A DNA stretch of 64,000 nt from DAOLCO01 sp964612555 (GCA_964612555.1 CAZTBW010000002.1:62001-126000), one strand, 5' to 3'; positions 7,839 to 17,934 are shown, counted from the first letter of the stretch. Notes: generated by a model not told the origin, from the letters alone. A program made the numbers and translations.

Positions 7839-10202
7839 TTACAACATATCAACCGGATCAATATCAACGGTAAGTCGAAAATCTTTTAAATCTTTCTGGC
7901 TGAATTTCCAGGAGTTTAGATGCTGGGCTATTTTTGAGAGGGTTGTGGCGGACTGGCTTTTCAGGAGCAGGTGCCAGCGGTATCTGCCTCTGAGTTTTTC
8001 TATTGGAGCTGGTGAGGTGCCGAGGATTTTCCAGGGGCTCAGGTCGTTTTCGGAGTTGCTTTGGAGTGAGCGTAGATAGTTGAGTATGCGGCGTGCGGCG
8101 GTATGGGAAACTTCCCTGTCAGTGGAAGAGCTTACCACTCTTGCAAGACGTGAAAATGGTGGATATTCGAGTTGCTTTCTGTACTCAAGCTCATAGCGGG
8201 CAAATGCTTTAAAGCGGTTATTTACAGCAGCAACTATGGTGGGATGATCGGGAGCAAATGTTTGGAGAATTACTTTTCCGGGTAGTACTCCTCTACCGGC
8301 TCTGCCGGCAGCTTGTACAATAAGTTGAAATACTCGCTCACTTGCCCTGAAGTCGGGAAAATGAAGCCCTATGTCTGCATTTATGAACCCAACCAGAGTG
8401 ACATTTGGAAGATCATGTCCCTTGGCTATCATTTGTGTACCAATAAGTATTCTTGAAGAGCCGTCATGTACTGATTGCAGAATGTGTTCCATTGAATCTT
8501 TACCGGTGACGGATTCTCTGTCCATTCTGGCAATCGCTACATCCGGAAACAAGTTTGATACTTCATCGTAGATTTTTTCTGTTCCTGATCCCTTACCTTC
8601 CAGAAGTCCAAATTTCTTTTTTTTCGCCTCGGTAATATCATTATCCATTAGTATGACATCTGTATCGTGGCATCGAGGGCAAAGAGTAGGAGCTGCTGAG
8701 CTTTCACCACAATAATGGCAAGATACTTTTTCTTTGCTTCTGTAATAGGTCATGGTGACTGAACAGTGTTTGCAGGAGAGAACATGTCCGCAGGTTTTGC
8801 ACTGAAGAAAACTTGAGAAACCTCTTTTGTTATAGAAAAGGATAAGCTGTTCACCCTTATTAAGTGTGGACTGCATCTCGGAGTAGAGCTGAGGTGAGAT
8901 GTTTTCCGAGATCATGTCTGAGTGTCTCATGTCTTTCATGTTTACTATGGAAATCTCCGGAAGCTTTGCGTTCGTTGCTCGTTCTTTGAGTTCAATGAGG
9001 CTAAAGGCTCCTTTTGTGACATTATGAAGAGTTTCAAAAGATGGTGTTGCAGAACCAAGCACTACGGGGCATCCGTGTTGTTTTGCTTTCATAATAGCCA
9101 GGTCTCGGGCATGGTAGCGAAGCCCATCTGATTGTTTAAAAGAACCCTCGTGTTCCTCGTCAACGATGATCAGTGAGAGGTTATTTATCGGCGCAAAAAT
9201 TGCTGAGCGGGCTCCAATTGTAAGTGAGACTTTATTTTTGAGAATCATGTCCCATGACTCCCAGCGTGAAGACGATCCGACTTTACTGTGGAGGACTGAA
9301 ATGGGAATACCGAGTCTGTTTTTAAATCTTTGTAATATCTGCGGAGTAAGTGCTATTTCCGGGACAATAAGAAGAGCGTTCCCGCCTCTGTTTATTACTG
9401 AACGAATACTTTCCATGTACACTTCAGTTTTCCCGCTTCCGGTGATTCCGAATAATACTATTGGAGTAAAGGTGTTTGTTTTACAGTGTTCTGTAATGAA
9501 AGAAACCGCTTTTTCCTGTTCCTGCTTGAGTGCGGGACCTTTTTCTGTCGTAACAGTTTTAAGGGAGTTTTCCTTTCTTTCAACAGAGATGAGAATATCT
9601 TTTTCTTCCAAAGCTTTACAGGGGGCAGTAAGACCTTTTTCACTTATTATATGTCTGGGAAGTACCCCATGATTTTCCATAATAAGAGAGAGCAACTCCG
9701 CCTGACGGGGTGCTTTTTTTCTTGTTGAGAGAATGATCTCCTCAATTGTATTTTTTTGATCGGGATGTATATGGATGTCTTTTGGTACCGGGGCTTCCAG
9801 TTTTTTTGGAACGGCGTTTTCAAACACTTCGTAAAGAGGAGCGCCGTAGTAATCGGCAATCCATGTTAAAAATGGAATATCATCAGGGTTAAAAGCGGGA
9901 TGAGTTCCAAGGATTTTTTTTAGAGTAATTTTTTTTTGAATCTCTTCTTCGGAAAATAGTGCGGTCTGAAGTTTTTTGACGTTATTCTGAGAATTTTTTA
10001 GCGGTATATTTTTTGCCGATATCTTTGTTTCCGGGATATCACGAGATTTTGATATTTCAATTACCCACCCCCGTTCAATCCTGTTTCTGATCTCAACTTG
10101 AACCTCATGACCGGGGAGGCAGTCGGAGCCCTCCGGTATTTCATAGGTGAGGGCGTCTTTCATCCCTCGTACTATTACCTTTGCAAATGATGCTTGTTCC
10201 AT
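7839..10202 (-). CDS. priA: primosomal replication restart helicase PriA
   Basis: PriA recognises abandoned replication forks and reloads the replicative helicase. The 787-residue protein has the N-terminal DNA-binding domain, a helicase core with Walker A GITGSGKT (252-259) and DEEH (348-351), and the zinc-binding insert with paired cysteines (CKTCGHVLSCKHC and CHYCGESSAAPTLCPRC). Later motifs include GTQMIAKGHDLPNVTLV and QAAGRAGRG. It is somewhat longer than E. coli PriA (732). It is divergent from pilM and tail-to-tail with the GT-C-like gene. Confidence 0.97.
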   Translation of the reverse strand: MEQASFAKVIVRGMKDALTYEIPEGSDCLPGHEVQVEIRNRIERGWVIEISKSRDIPETKISAKNIPLKNSQNNVKKLQTALFSEEEIQKKITLKKILGTHPAFNPDDIPFLTWIADYYGAPLYEVFENAVPKKLEAPVPKDIHIHPDQKNTIEEIILSTRKKAPRQAELLSLIMENHGVLPRHIISEKGLTAPCKALEEKDILISVERKENSLKTVTTEKGPALKQEQEKAVSFITEHCKTNTFTPIVLFGITGSGKTEVYMESIRSVINRGGNALLIVPEIALTPQILQRFKNRLGIPISVLHSKVGSSSRWESWDMILKNKVSLTIGARSAIFAPINNLSLIIVDEEHEGSFKQSDGLRYHARDLAIMKAKQHGCPVVLGSATPSFETLHNVTKGAFSLIELKERATNAKLPEISIVNMKDMRHSDMISENISPQLYSEMQSTLNKGEQLILFYNKRGFSSFLQCKTCGHVLSCKHCSVTMTYYRSKEKVSCHYCGESSAAPTLCPRCHDTDVILMDNDITEAKKKKFGLLEGKGSGTEKIYDEVSNLFPDVAIARMDRESVTGKDSMEHILQSVHDGSSRILIGTQMIAKGHDLPNVTLVGFINADIGLHFPDFRASERVFQLIVQAAGRAGRGVLPGKVILQTFAPDHPTIVAAVNNRFKAFARYELEYRKQLEYPPFSRLARVVSSSTDREVSHTAARRILNYLRSLQSNSENDLSPWKILGTSPAPIEKLRGRYRWHLLLKSQSATTLSKIAQHLNSWKFSQKDLKDFRLTVDIDPVDML

Positions 10203-10393
10203 AAGAATGAGAAGATTATAGGAATAACATGATATAGACCAATTTTTATCTTTTCATAGAAAAATAGCCGAGTATTTGGGCGTAAAAAAATATATGGTAT
10301 TATCAAAGATTACAGTATATTCAGCTTTGTGACAGAGTCATTAAGAATTTTTCCTGCTGAACCGATACCTTCGGTGTAACCAATCTGGATGTT

Positions 10394-11488
10394 ATGCTGC
10401 CAATATTACAGAACATATTCTCTCCTCAACATAAAAAACCGCTCGTCGGTATTGATATTGGTTCGCACACCCTGAAATTTGCGGAGCTTTTACTTAAAGA
10501 CTCGGCAAAACCGGAAATAAACTCATTTGGTTTTGCTAAACTCCCAAAAGATGCTTTTACCGGGTCTATGCCGGCAAAAAAAGATGTCATAGGTAAGGCG
10601 GTGCTGGATCTTTTTGAGAAGCACCAGCTTGAAACAAAACGGGTATCCTTTGCGCTTCCTTCTTCTGCCGTGTTTACCAAACGAATATCACTATCCAAAA
10701 GTGCGGCAGAAAATCTTGAAAGTAATATTACTTTCGAAGCGAGTAATTATATCCCCCATAGAATTGATGCAATCAATCTTGATTACCAGATACTGGATGA
10801 CTCTGGAGCGATGGCTGAGGTGCTTCTGGTTGCGGTAAAACATGAAATTCTTGATGCATATCGGGAAATCTTTGATGGGATAGGTCTTGAAAGTGTTATT
10901 GCGGATGTTGAATCATTTGCCTGTCAGAATATTCTTGAGTTTACCCAGCCAGAGCTTCATAAAAAAACTCTAGCATTACTTGATATCGGGCAGAGGCATA
11001 CGACGGTTACTTTACTTAAAGATGGAATATTTCTTTTGTCCGGAGATGTTGGTAGTGGAGTACGTCAATATTACGATGCTCTGGTTGCTGCGCTTGATAT
11101 CTCGGTAGATCAGGCGGGAATTCTCCTTCAAGGAGGGGCGGTGCCCGGAGCAGATGCTGCACTGGTCAATGAAACAATTGACAAGACTACTGAAACCGTA
11201 GTTTCAGAGCTTCAGAGACAAATGGGGTTTTTCTGGAATGGAACTGGGATAGATAGTTTAATCGAGCAGGTGGTGCTACTTGGAGGAGGAGCTCACGTTC
11301 CTCGTTTGAAAGATGAGATCGGAACTCAGCTTGGTGCTCCGTGTACGTTCATGGAAGTCGGGTCTGCTTTTGATTTTTCAAGTGATGCCAGGGAGCTTTG
11401 GAAAGATGAATATTCGAGTATCATGGCACTTGCGCTTGGTCTTGGCATAAGACGATCTGGAGACAGATTGTTAAAGGGGCAGTCATGA
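10394..11488 (+). CDS. pilM: type IV pilus assembly ATPase-fold protein PilM
   Basis: PilM is a cytoplasmic actin-like (ASKHA) protein that binds the N-terminal tail of PilN and links the pilus inner-membrane platform to the cytoplasm. The protein (364 residues) begins with GIDIGSHTLKFAELL (phosphate-1 motif) and has ALLDIGQRHTTVTLL (phosphate-2) and VVLLGGGAHVPRL (adenosine motif). It starts the pilM-pilN-pilO set and overlaps pilN by four bases (ATGA), which indicates translational coupling. It is divergent from priA across 191 bases. Confidence 0.95.
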   Translation: MLPILQNIFSPQHKKPLVGIDIGSHTLKFAELLLKDSAKPEINSFGFAKLPKDAFTGSMPAKKDVIGKAVLDLFEKHQLETKRVSFALPSSAVFTKRISLSKSAAENLESNITFEASNYIPHRIDAINLDYQILDDSGAMAEVLLVAVKHEILDAYREIFDGIGLESVIADVESFACQNILEFTQPELHKKTLALLDIGQRHTTVTLLKDGIFLLSGDVGSGVRQYYDALVAALDISVDQAGILLQGGAVPGADAALVNETIDKTTETVVSELQRQMGFFWNGTGIDSLIEQVVLLGGGAHVPRLKDEIGTQLGAPCTFMEVGSAFDFSSDARELWKDEYSSIMALALGLGIRRSGDRLLKGQS

Positions 11489-12090
11489 TCAGGATAAATC
11501 TTTTAGGGGAGCAGGTTGATCGATCGGCAGCGTATGCGGTTCATAGTCTGATCACTCTTGGTGTGGTTGTTGTGTTTTTGCTTGCAGGCGGATGGAGTAC
11601 AAATTATGCAATTTCAAATTTGTCCGAACTTGAAAATCAGGTGGCACTGAAAGAATCGCAACTTGCAAAATTAAAGCAGAAGACAAAAAAAGTGGAGAAC
11701 ATGGAGCAGAGTCAAAAGCTCCTGATTGAAAAACTTGAAATTATTGCGAGATTAAAAACGAGAAAGCAGGGTCCCGTTCGTATCCTGGATGATTTGACAA
11801 CTGCCATACCTGATCGTGCCTGGTTGACTTCTGTTACTCAGAAAGATGATATTCTGGAGGTGTCCGGGATAGCGGTTGACGGACAGACGGTATCAGATTT
11901 TATTGCCCGACTGAGAGAATCCAAATTTATAGATGACGCTGATGCGGTAAAGACACAGATGGTGATGCAGGATAATGTAAAACTTCAAAGTTTTACTTTT
12001 CCGGCACGTCTTTCAGAATTGTTGATTTTAAAGAAATTGAGCACTGAAGAAGCTGCCCCTTCAAAGAAACCAAAGAAGAAGCGGAAATAA
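11485..12090 (+). CDS. pilN: type IV pilus inner-membrane protein PilN
   Basis: PilN (201 residues) begins MIRINLLGEQ, matching the conserved INLLP-type motif that docks into PilM. One membrane segment (about 20-40), a coiled coil (about 45-85) and a periplasmic ferredoxin-like domain follow, with ILDDLTTAIPDRAWLTSV typical of the family. It forms a heterodimer with PilO. The first ATG overlaps the pilM stop, fixing the start. The C-terminus is lysine-rich. Confidence 0.93.
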   Translation: MIRINLLGEQVDRSAAYAVHSLITLGVVVVFLLAGGWSTNYAISNLSELENQVALKESQLAKLKQKTKKVENMEQSQKLLIEKLEIIARLKTRKQGPVRILDDLTTAIPDRAWLTSVTQKDDILEVSGIAVDGQTVSDFIARLRESKFIDDADAVKTQMVMQDNVKLQSFTFPARLSELLILKKLSTEEAAPSKKPKKKRK

Positions 12091-12095
12091 TATAG

Positions 12096-12719
12096 ATGGA
12101 CATCAAAGATAAAATTGACACCTTTCTTGATCTCCCCTGGTATTACAGGCTTGCTTCCGGGGTGTTCCTGTTTGTTCTTGTGAGCGGGTCGTTTTATTTC
12201 TTTTTCCTGTCTCCCATGTATGAAGAAATTTCGGGTTTAAAAACAAAGTCTGGGGAGCTCCAGAAAGAAATTCAGGCACTACGCATCAAGTCTAATCGTT
12301 TACCGGAGTTCCAGGCGGAAGTAGAGCGACTGGATATGGAGCTTGCAAAAGCACTCAGGGAGCTTCCTGACAAGAAAGAGATTGATACTCTACTTGCAAG
12401 AATTTCCGAGAAGGCAAAAGATGCGGGACTGGACGTGGTTTTGTTTAAACCGGAAGGTGAGCAGAAAAAGGATTTTTATGCTGAAGTTCCCGTGAGTCTT
12501 GAAGTGCGTGGGGGCTTTCATCAGGTTGCAGGCTTTTTTGATGAAGTGGCGCATATGGAGCGTATAGTAAATATGAGTCAGTTTCGACTTCAGGTAGATT
12601 CAAAAAACAGCTGGGAAACCTTAAAAACAAGTGTAATTGCTACTTCTTTCAGATTCCTTGATGAATCTGAACGCCCTAAGATGGAAGAACAAAAAACCAA
12701 AAAGCGAAGAAGAAAATAA
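12096..12719 (+). CDS. pilO: type IV pilus inner-membrane protein PilO
   Basis: PilO (207 residues) has a short cytoplasmic N-terminus (LPWYYR), one membrane segment (about 21-42), a periplasmic coiled coil (about 45-95) and a ferredoxin-like domain with ISEKAKDAGLDVVLFKPEGE and YAEVPVSLEVRGGFHQVAGFFDEVA split around the usual core. It pairs with PilN and aligns the inner-membrane platform with the secretin. It starts five bases after pilN. The expected pilP does not follow it. Confidence 0.93.
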   Translation: MDIKDKIDTFLDLPWYYRLASGVFLFVLVSGSFYFFFLSPMYEEISGLKTKSGELQKEIQALRIKSNRLPEFQAEVERLDMELAKALRELPDKKEIDTLLARISEKAKDAGLDVVLFKPEGEQKKDFYAEVPVSLEVRGGFHQVAGFFDEVAHMERIVNMSQFRLQVDSKNSWETLKTSVIATSFRFLDESERPKMEEQKTKKRRRK

Positions 12720-13153
12720 TTCTTCCTGTATAAAACCTTCATCTTACTTAAAATTTCATATTTACAAAGCATTGAGGAAGGTAAATAAAACTTTGCTTTT
12801 CAGAAGCTTATTTCTTTAACTCATAAAAAGTTAACAAATTTTCTATTTTTTATATTTACCTGCCCCGAGCTTCCAATATATTTTCGACTCTAAAACTGGA
12901 GTGATTTGCTGCTTGAAATGTTTTTTGAAAACCTCATTAGTATGATGGTGTTACATGGAGATTTGTGAATCGCTTGTAGTGCCAGCGAGCATCTATGTAT
13001 CTACATAGCAGAATTTGTATTCGATCGGGTTATGGTAAATGTTTTTTGCTGTAAGTTGATCTGTTAGAGACTGAAACAGGAAGAAGTTTTTTTAGTAAAC
13101 AAATGGGAACCTCAGGATTAGGATTTTCCCTAAAGAAGTGGAGCTAGTTCACA
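12720..13153. other. 434-base gap between pilO and pilQ, no gene seen
   Basis: This is where pilP normally sits. No frame longer than about 60 codons with a lipoprotein signal is present. The DNA is AT-rich, and no convincing promoter or T-run terminator was found. A ribosome site (GGAG) before pilQ is at the right edge. The gap may hold a separate pilQ promoter or leader. Confidence 0.5.
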
Positions 13154-15811
13154 ATGAGAACAGGTTCTTTGATAGCCAAATCTATATGCTTTTTAATCAG
13201 TGGTGCGTTCATTTCTTGCACACACCCTGGATTGACCAATAGAGACTCAGAGCGTGGTATGGACAATACTATCCGTGCGGCAGCAGTACCATCTGATAGC
13301 TCTGAGCATGCAATTCAGGAAGATGCGATCAATATGGCTGATGCCGATACTGATGCGACAGTTAAAAACAACATTTTGCTAAGTGACCACTCCGGGGGAA
13401 TATCAATACTTCAGGAGATGAACTTTAATGAAGATCGTTTTATCATTCAGGTTAATGGGGTTAATGGGGATGAGCCTGTGGTTAATGTTCTGACCCTAAC
13501 TTCTCCACCCCGACTGGTGGTTGATTTACTTGGTGCAAAAACTTCTGCGAATAAAGAGTTGATGATAGGTGAGGAGTCCTCCGTTTCTTCAATCCGACTT
13601 GGTTCTCATAGTGATAAGCTTCGTATAGTGTTTGATCTTTTAGAATCTCACTCTACTGAAGGTCATTCGGTAGATGCCAGCGAAGGTGAAGTTGTAGTTT
13701 CTATTCCCGTCTCACAGCAGATTCAGAATTTCAGACTGGCACAACTTTCTGAAAGTTTTGGCGGTGGTATGGCTCAGATGAAAGATGGGAGAACTGAAGG
13801 CGGATGGGAAACTCAGGTAACTACCCGAACAAAAGTACCTTCGGCAGAAGTACTTCCGGAAAGCAATCAGTTTGCAAGAAGTGAGTTGGAGCTTGATTCT
13901 GAAGTTCAAGAGCTTGTAGACAGTAACCAAGAGGATATTTCAGATTTTCTTGTTCAGGAGAGCTTCCATAATGAAGAAGTGGCTGATTTTCGATCTAATC
14001 AAAACAGTGAAATGAAAAGTGGGGAAATGAAAAGTGAGATCACTGCGCATGCGGGATCTGATAAGCCGGTTTTATCAAAAGTTGATTTTAATAAATCTAC
14101 CCATTCTTCCGGTGAGGTGACTCTTACCTTATCTGAAGAGATTGCCTTTGAACTGAATCAGACTTCCCAGAGTGAGTATGTTCTTACTCTTCCGGGAGTG
14201 CATGCTTCTGAAGCGGCTAAGCAGCCACTTGTCTCTCTTAAAGGAAAAGATGGTATCAGAAGTGTTCGGGTTTCCGAGCGGGAAGATTCTGTTGAAATCA
14301 GAATGTTTATTGATCCGGGTGCCTCGGTAACCGCTTTTCCAAGAGGAAATGTTATTCTTGTTAAGGCATCTGAGCCGGGCGCTGCCAGACATGCCGCATC
14401 CAGAGCCCAGTTGGGAGATGGAAAAGGAAGTTCAAAAAGAGGTGCAACTGATGATGTTGCAGCTCAGGCAAACCCAACCGGGGTACAGAGCTCGGATGGT
14501 TCCAAGTCCTATACCGGCAGGCTGATTTCTCTGGATCTTCAGGATACTGATATTGATAATGCCCTGAGAATTATTGCCGAGGTATCCAATCTGAATATCA
14601 TAGCAAGTGATGATGTGGCGGGAAAAGTAACTCTGCGTTTAATTGATGTGCCCTGGGATCAGGCACTTGATGTGATTCTCAAGACAAATGGTCTTGATCA
14701 GGTCACTGAAGGTAACGTGATACGAATTGCTCCCGTTGATAAGCTTCGAAGAGAACGGGAAGCTATGCGGGAATCAAAAAGAGCGGCGGAAAATCTGGAA
14801 GACTTGACGGTTCAGTATGTAAGAATCAGTTATGCTCGTGCGGAAGATATCAGATCAAAAGTTGAAGCGGTTGTTTCTGAAAGAGGAACGGTTACTTCTG
14901 ATGAAAGAACCAATCAGTTAATCATTAAAGATATCAAGTCCGGTCAAAAACAAGCACAGGAGTTGATCAGTAAGCTTGACTTGAGAACACCTCAGGTACT
15001 TCTTGAGACTCAGATTGTTGAAGGTTCAAGGACTATTCTGAGAGATCTTGGTTTTCAGTGGAATTTTTCATACATCCAGAGTCCACAAACGGGTAACGCA
15101 ACCGGTTTGAATTTTCCGAACACGGTAAGTACCGGTGGTTCTGCTCCGTCTGCTGATGGTCAGTGGGCAGTAAACTTTCCTGCGGTAATTTCTGCTACAG
15201 AAGGAAGTGCCATAACCGCCATATTGGATTCGGCTGATGGAAGCAGACTTTTGGGTGCAAGACTTTCAGCACTTGAAAGTGAAGGTATTGTAAACGTGAT
15301 CAGTAGACCGCAGGTAGCTACTATCAATAATAAGCAAGCTACCATAAGAAGTGAAACAACCGTGCGGGTACGTATGCCAGGTATGGGTTCCATGGTTGCG
15401 ACTGGTGCGGGTGCTCAGGCAGGTGGAATGGGCGGTGGTATGGCATTCCAGGAGTTCAATGTTGGTATTTCTCTTGAAGTTACCCCTCAGGCTTCTCCTG
15501 ATTACTATGTACTGATGGATGTAAACGCAAAGTCCAGTACTTTTACGGGTGAAGAAACTGACAACATACCTAATACTCGTGAGAGAGAAGCTACTTCAAC
15601 CATACTGGTTAAGAGTGGTCAAACATTTGCGCTAGGTGGTGTGTACAGAATTGAAGATCAGGATACCCTTTCCGGAGTGCCATTCTTCAAGGATATTCCT
15701 TTCCTGGGATTCCTGTTTAGAAGAATGTCTTTTGACAAGAGAGATGAAGAGCTGATTTTCTTTATTACTCCTCATATTGTTGAGGGTAGTTTTGATGCAA
15801 GCACCATGTAG
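13154..15811 (+). CDS. pilQ: type IV pilus secretin PilQ
   Basis: PilQ forms the outer-membrane channel for the pilus. The protein (885 residues) has an N-terminal export signal ending SGAFISC, a possible but atypical lipobox. It then shows two AMIN-type peptidoglycan-binding domains (about 80-165 and 305-405) separated by an acidic, Ser/Glu-rich linker. The secretin N0/STN domain follows (about 455-525, VSNLNIIASDDVAGKVTLRL), then an N1 domain (VRISYARAEDIRSKVEAVVS) and the C-terminal secretin beta domain (about 640-880), ending FKDIPFLGFLFR then LIFFITPHIV. It heads a second set with two lipoprotein genes. The linker makes it longer than typical PilQ. Confidence 0.95.
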   Translation: MRTGSLIAKSICFLISGAFISCTHPGLTNRDSERGMDNTIRAAAVPSDSSEHAIQEDAINMADADTDATVKNNILLSDHSGGISILQEMNFNEDRFIIQVNGVNGDEPVVNVLTLTSPPRLVVDLLGAKTSANKELMIGEESSVSSIRLGSHSDKLRIVFDLLESHSTEGHSVDASEGEVVVSIPVSQQIQNFRLAQLSESFGGGMAQMKDGRTEGGWETQVTTRTKVPSAEVLPESNQFARSELELDSEVQELVDSNQEDISDFLVQESFHNEEVADFRSNQNSEMKSGEMKSEITAHAGSDKPVLSKVDFNKSTHSSGEVTLTLSEEIAFELNQTSQSEYVLTLPGVHASEAAKQPLVSLKGKDGIRSVRVSEREDSVEIRMFIDPGASVTAFPRGNVILVKASEPGAARHAASRAQLGDGKGSSKRGATDDVAAQANPTGVQSSDGSKSYTGRLISLDLQDTDIDNALRIIAEVSNLNIIASDDVAGKVTLRLIDVPWDQALDVILKTNGLDQVTEGNVIRIAPVDKLRREREAMRESKRAAENLEDLTVQYVRISYARAEDIRSKVEAVVSERGTVTSDERTNQLIIKDIKSGQKQAQELISKLDLRTPQVLLETQIVEGSRTILRDLGFQWNFSYIQSPQTGNATGLNFPNTVSTGGSAPSADGQWAVNFPAVISATEGSAITAILDSADGSRLLGARLSALESEGIVNVISRPQVATINNKQATIRSETTVRVRMPGMGSMVATGAGAQAGGMGGGMAFQEFNVGISLEVTPQASPDYYVLMDVNAKSSTFTGEETDNIPNTREREATSTILVKSGQTFALGGVYRIEDQDTLSGVPFFKDIPFLGFLFRRMSFDKRDEELIFFITPHIVEGSFDASTM

Positions 15812-15852
15812 GTCTCAGAGAGTATATAAAAAAGTTTTTGGAGGAGCAGATT

Positions 15853-16536
15853 ATGTTCACACGTACGTTAAATAAAGTAAAAAGTCTGGTTGTTCTTGCG
15901 CTGGTGATTGTGGTGTCCGGTGGTGGGTGTGGTGATTCCGGGGTGAATAATGATCAGGGGACTTCCTTTCTTGCCCTGGGCTTTTTTGATGATGCGACAG
16001 GTCAGGTCGGTAGAACCGGAGACATTCTGCCTCTATCATCGGACGTAGCCCTGGATGGTACCAATGATATGCAGTACTGGACTTTCATGGGAATCACTAA
16101 TCGTCTCAGCAGACAGTTTATAAGAATCGTTCGAATAGATTGCAGATATGATGTAGAAGGTAGTTTTATTAATATCCCAAATGATTCGTATGGTTTTTCT
16201 ACTGTGCTTGGTCCAGGTGCCGAGCCTCCTGCGGGAGTTGGTGGGGGTAACGGGGATGGAGGAGATCAGGGTAATCTTCCAACGACTGTTTATGCAGGGT
16301 TTCAGCTTCTTTCTCCTGATATATTTACGTTTTTGAACAGTCATAGATCATCTTTACCGACTTTGCCTTTTAGAATGGTTGCTACTTGCTCTGCGACCGG
16401 TGTCACTCAGGCGGGAAATACCATGACGACAAATCCCATTAACTTTTTTGTGCAGTTCGTTACGATGGAAGAGTGTTGTACCGGAGAGCCAGGTCCTGGA
16501 TTTCAGATTGGTGCTGGTACCGGGGGCGATTTCTAA
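15853..16536 (+). CDS. lipoprotein of unknown function downstream of pilQ
   Basis: The 227-residue product has a signal peptide with lipobox-like SGGGC (about residues 25-30) and a Gly-rich, beta-type mature part with two further cysteines near the end (ECCTGEPGPG). GGAGGAG seven bases before the ATG at 15853 decides this start over an in-frame TTG at 15838. It lies 41 bases after pilQ and 42 before another lipoprotein, so the three are probably co-transcribed. A role at the secretin or pilus is inferred from position only; no family was recognised. Confidence 0.75.
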   Translation: MFTRTLNKVKSLVVLALVIVVSGGGCGDSGVNNDQGTSFLALGFFDDATGQVGRTGDILPLSSDVALDGTNDMQYWTFMGITNRLSRQFIRIVRIDCRYDVEGSFINIPNDSYGFSTVLGPGAEPPAGVGGGNGDGGDQGNLPTTVYAGFQLLSPDIFTFLNSHRSSLPTLPFRMVATCSATGVTQAGNTMTTNPINFFVQFVTMEECCTGEPGPGFQIGAGTGGDF

Positions 16537-16578
16537 TTTTAGATACTACATAATAAAATAGATTATTTGAGGCTCATT

Positions 16579-17595
16579 ATGAAAACTAATTACTCACCAG
16601 TGACTAGAGCGGGAAAGATATTCTTTTTCATGGGAGTGTTTCTCGGTGCGAGTGCATATCTTCTGGGATGTGGTGGTCGGGGTGATACTGCCAATTCGGG
16701 TGATCCTAATGCCGGTTCCGGTACTCCTTATGTTTCAAGTCAGGGAGGAGGCAGTGCCATTACACTTGAGCTTGAAGGTTCTGGTAATGAAATAAGAGTA
16801 TCGCAGCAGAGAGGTTTTCGGGTAACGCTGAGAGATCCTCAGGGAAGTCCGATCAGCAGTATTCGTGTTTTCTGCGAATCTGAAAAAGGAATTGCCATCC
16901 TTGAGCCTTCAAGTGGAGGAGTCGCCTTCGCTCATACCAATTCTAATGGTGTTATGAGTGGTGTGATTGGAGGATTGTTGCCTGGTAGTTATATGCTTGA
17001 GTGTAGAGCTCCTCATGGATTTGATCTTTTTGCGAGAGTACGTTTGCGGGTAACTGGTCCCGTTCCTGAGGGTTTTGCCGGATTTCCCGGAGCGGCTGGA
17101 GGAAATCTGGGGGGTGGGGCTGTTGTTGCGCCGCCTGTGGGACAGGATGTTCTTATAACGCAGGTACTTTTTACTACGGTATCAACTTCTCAACCTACCA
17201 GAACTGCTAACATTGACACCACTCGAGGTGTTTGTGGAAGCGGAGGAAGTACGACTCCTGAACCTTTTGCTCCTGATAATTTTGTTATGAGTGTAGCTAA
17301 TGGATTACCTGAGAGAATCTTTGTTCAGTCGGTTTCAATAGAAGGTGGAGGTGCTGCTATGGCTGAACAACAATTAGGTGGACTTCTCATTAATGCAAAT
17401 GGAAGCACTGATTTTACCGGTCCTTTTACTGAAGTAGCCGGAGCATCAAAAGTATATGCGGGAACCGGCTCTCCTGTAACGGCAGGTACTCATAACATAA
17501 AGTTCAGACTTGTGGTGAAAACCGCAAACGGAGCAACTCGCACTATTGAGCAGTTTGCAACAATTCGTGCATATGATGTCGATGCATGTAATTAA
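16579..17595 (+). CDS. lipoprotein with an Ig-like domain, downstream of pilQ
   Basis: The 338-residue product has a signal peptide with lipobox LLGC (about residues 26-29), a Gly/Ser-rich linker and a bacterial-Ig-like or carboxypeptidase-regulatory-like fold. Its core is QQRGFRVTLRDPQGSPIS followed by SNGVMSGVIGGLLPGSYMLEC, a pattern common in surface beta-sandwich proteins. A second beta-rich half follows a Gly/Pro-rich hinge. GAGG before the ATG at 16579 supports this start over a TTG at 16567. It is probably anchored to the outer membrane near the pilus secretin. Function unknown. Confidence 0.75.
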   Translation: MKTNYSPVTRAGKIFFFMGVFLGASAYLLGCGGRGDTANSGDPNAGSGTPYVSSQGGGSAITLELEGSGNEIRVSQQRGFRVTLRDPQGSPISSIRVFCESEKGIAILEPSSGGVAFAHTNSNGVMSGVIGGLLPGSYMLECRAPHGFDLFARVRLRVTGPVPEGFAGFPGAAGGNLGGGAVVAPPVGQDVLITQVLFTTVSTSQPTRTANIDTTRGVCGSGGSTTPEPFAPDNFVMSVANGLPERIFVQSVSIEGGGAAMAEQQLGGLLINANGSTDFTGPFTEVAGASKVYAGTGSPVTAGTHNIKFRLVVKTANGATRTIEQFATIRAYDVDACN

Positions 17596-17604
17596 AAGCA
17601 GTAT

Positions 17605-17919
17605 GTGCGTGTGAGAAACCCCCAGGAGAACATTCTTGCTACCATTAGAAAGCTTCAAAGCTCCAGGGAGGGACGTGTTGAAGCCCGGGAGCTTTGCTAT
17701 AAAGAACTTTCAGAAAGTCCACATCTTGATCGGGTAAAACTCGCGCTTGCAAAACTATTTTATCTTGATGGATATTATGAGTTTGCGCTTGATATTTTAC
17801 TAACTCTCAGAACAAGAGTATCATCTCCTTTATTGGGTACCCTGATTTCTCATCTTGGGGGAAGTGATACTGCCCAGGATAAAGTGCTTGCTCAGATGAG
17901 TGTGCGAACAAAAGAATAG
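17605..17919 (+). CDS. small helical, TPR-like protein
   Basis: The 104-residue product reads as paired helices: ARELCYKELSESPHLDRVKLALAK then LFYLDGYYEFALDILLTLR, the spacing of one tetratricopeptide repeat pair. It has no signal or membrane segment. The GTG start at 17605 is only nine bases after the lipoprotein gene, and aroQ follows after 15 bases, so it sits inside the pilQ-to-aroQ operon. A scaffold or assembly-helper role is possible but unproven. Confidence 0.6.
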   Translation: MRVRNPQENILATIRKLQSSREGRVEARELCYKELSESPHLDRVKLALAKLFYLDGYYEFALDILLTLRTRVSSPLLGTLISHLGGSDTAQDKVLAQMSVRTKE

Positions 17920-17934
17920 CATTCGATTTTTATT

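Noticed and set aside
9166..9672. 168-codon plus-strand frame inside priA
   Set aside because: It lies wholly inside the strongly supported priA gene, with no recognisable product.
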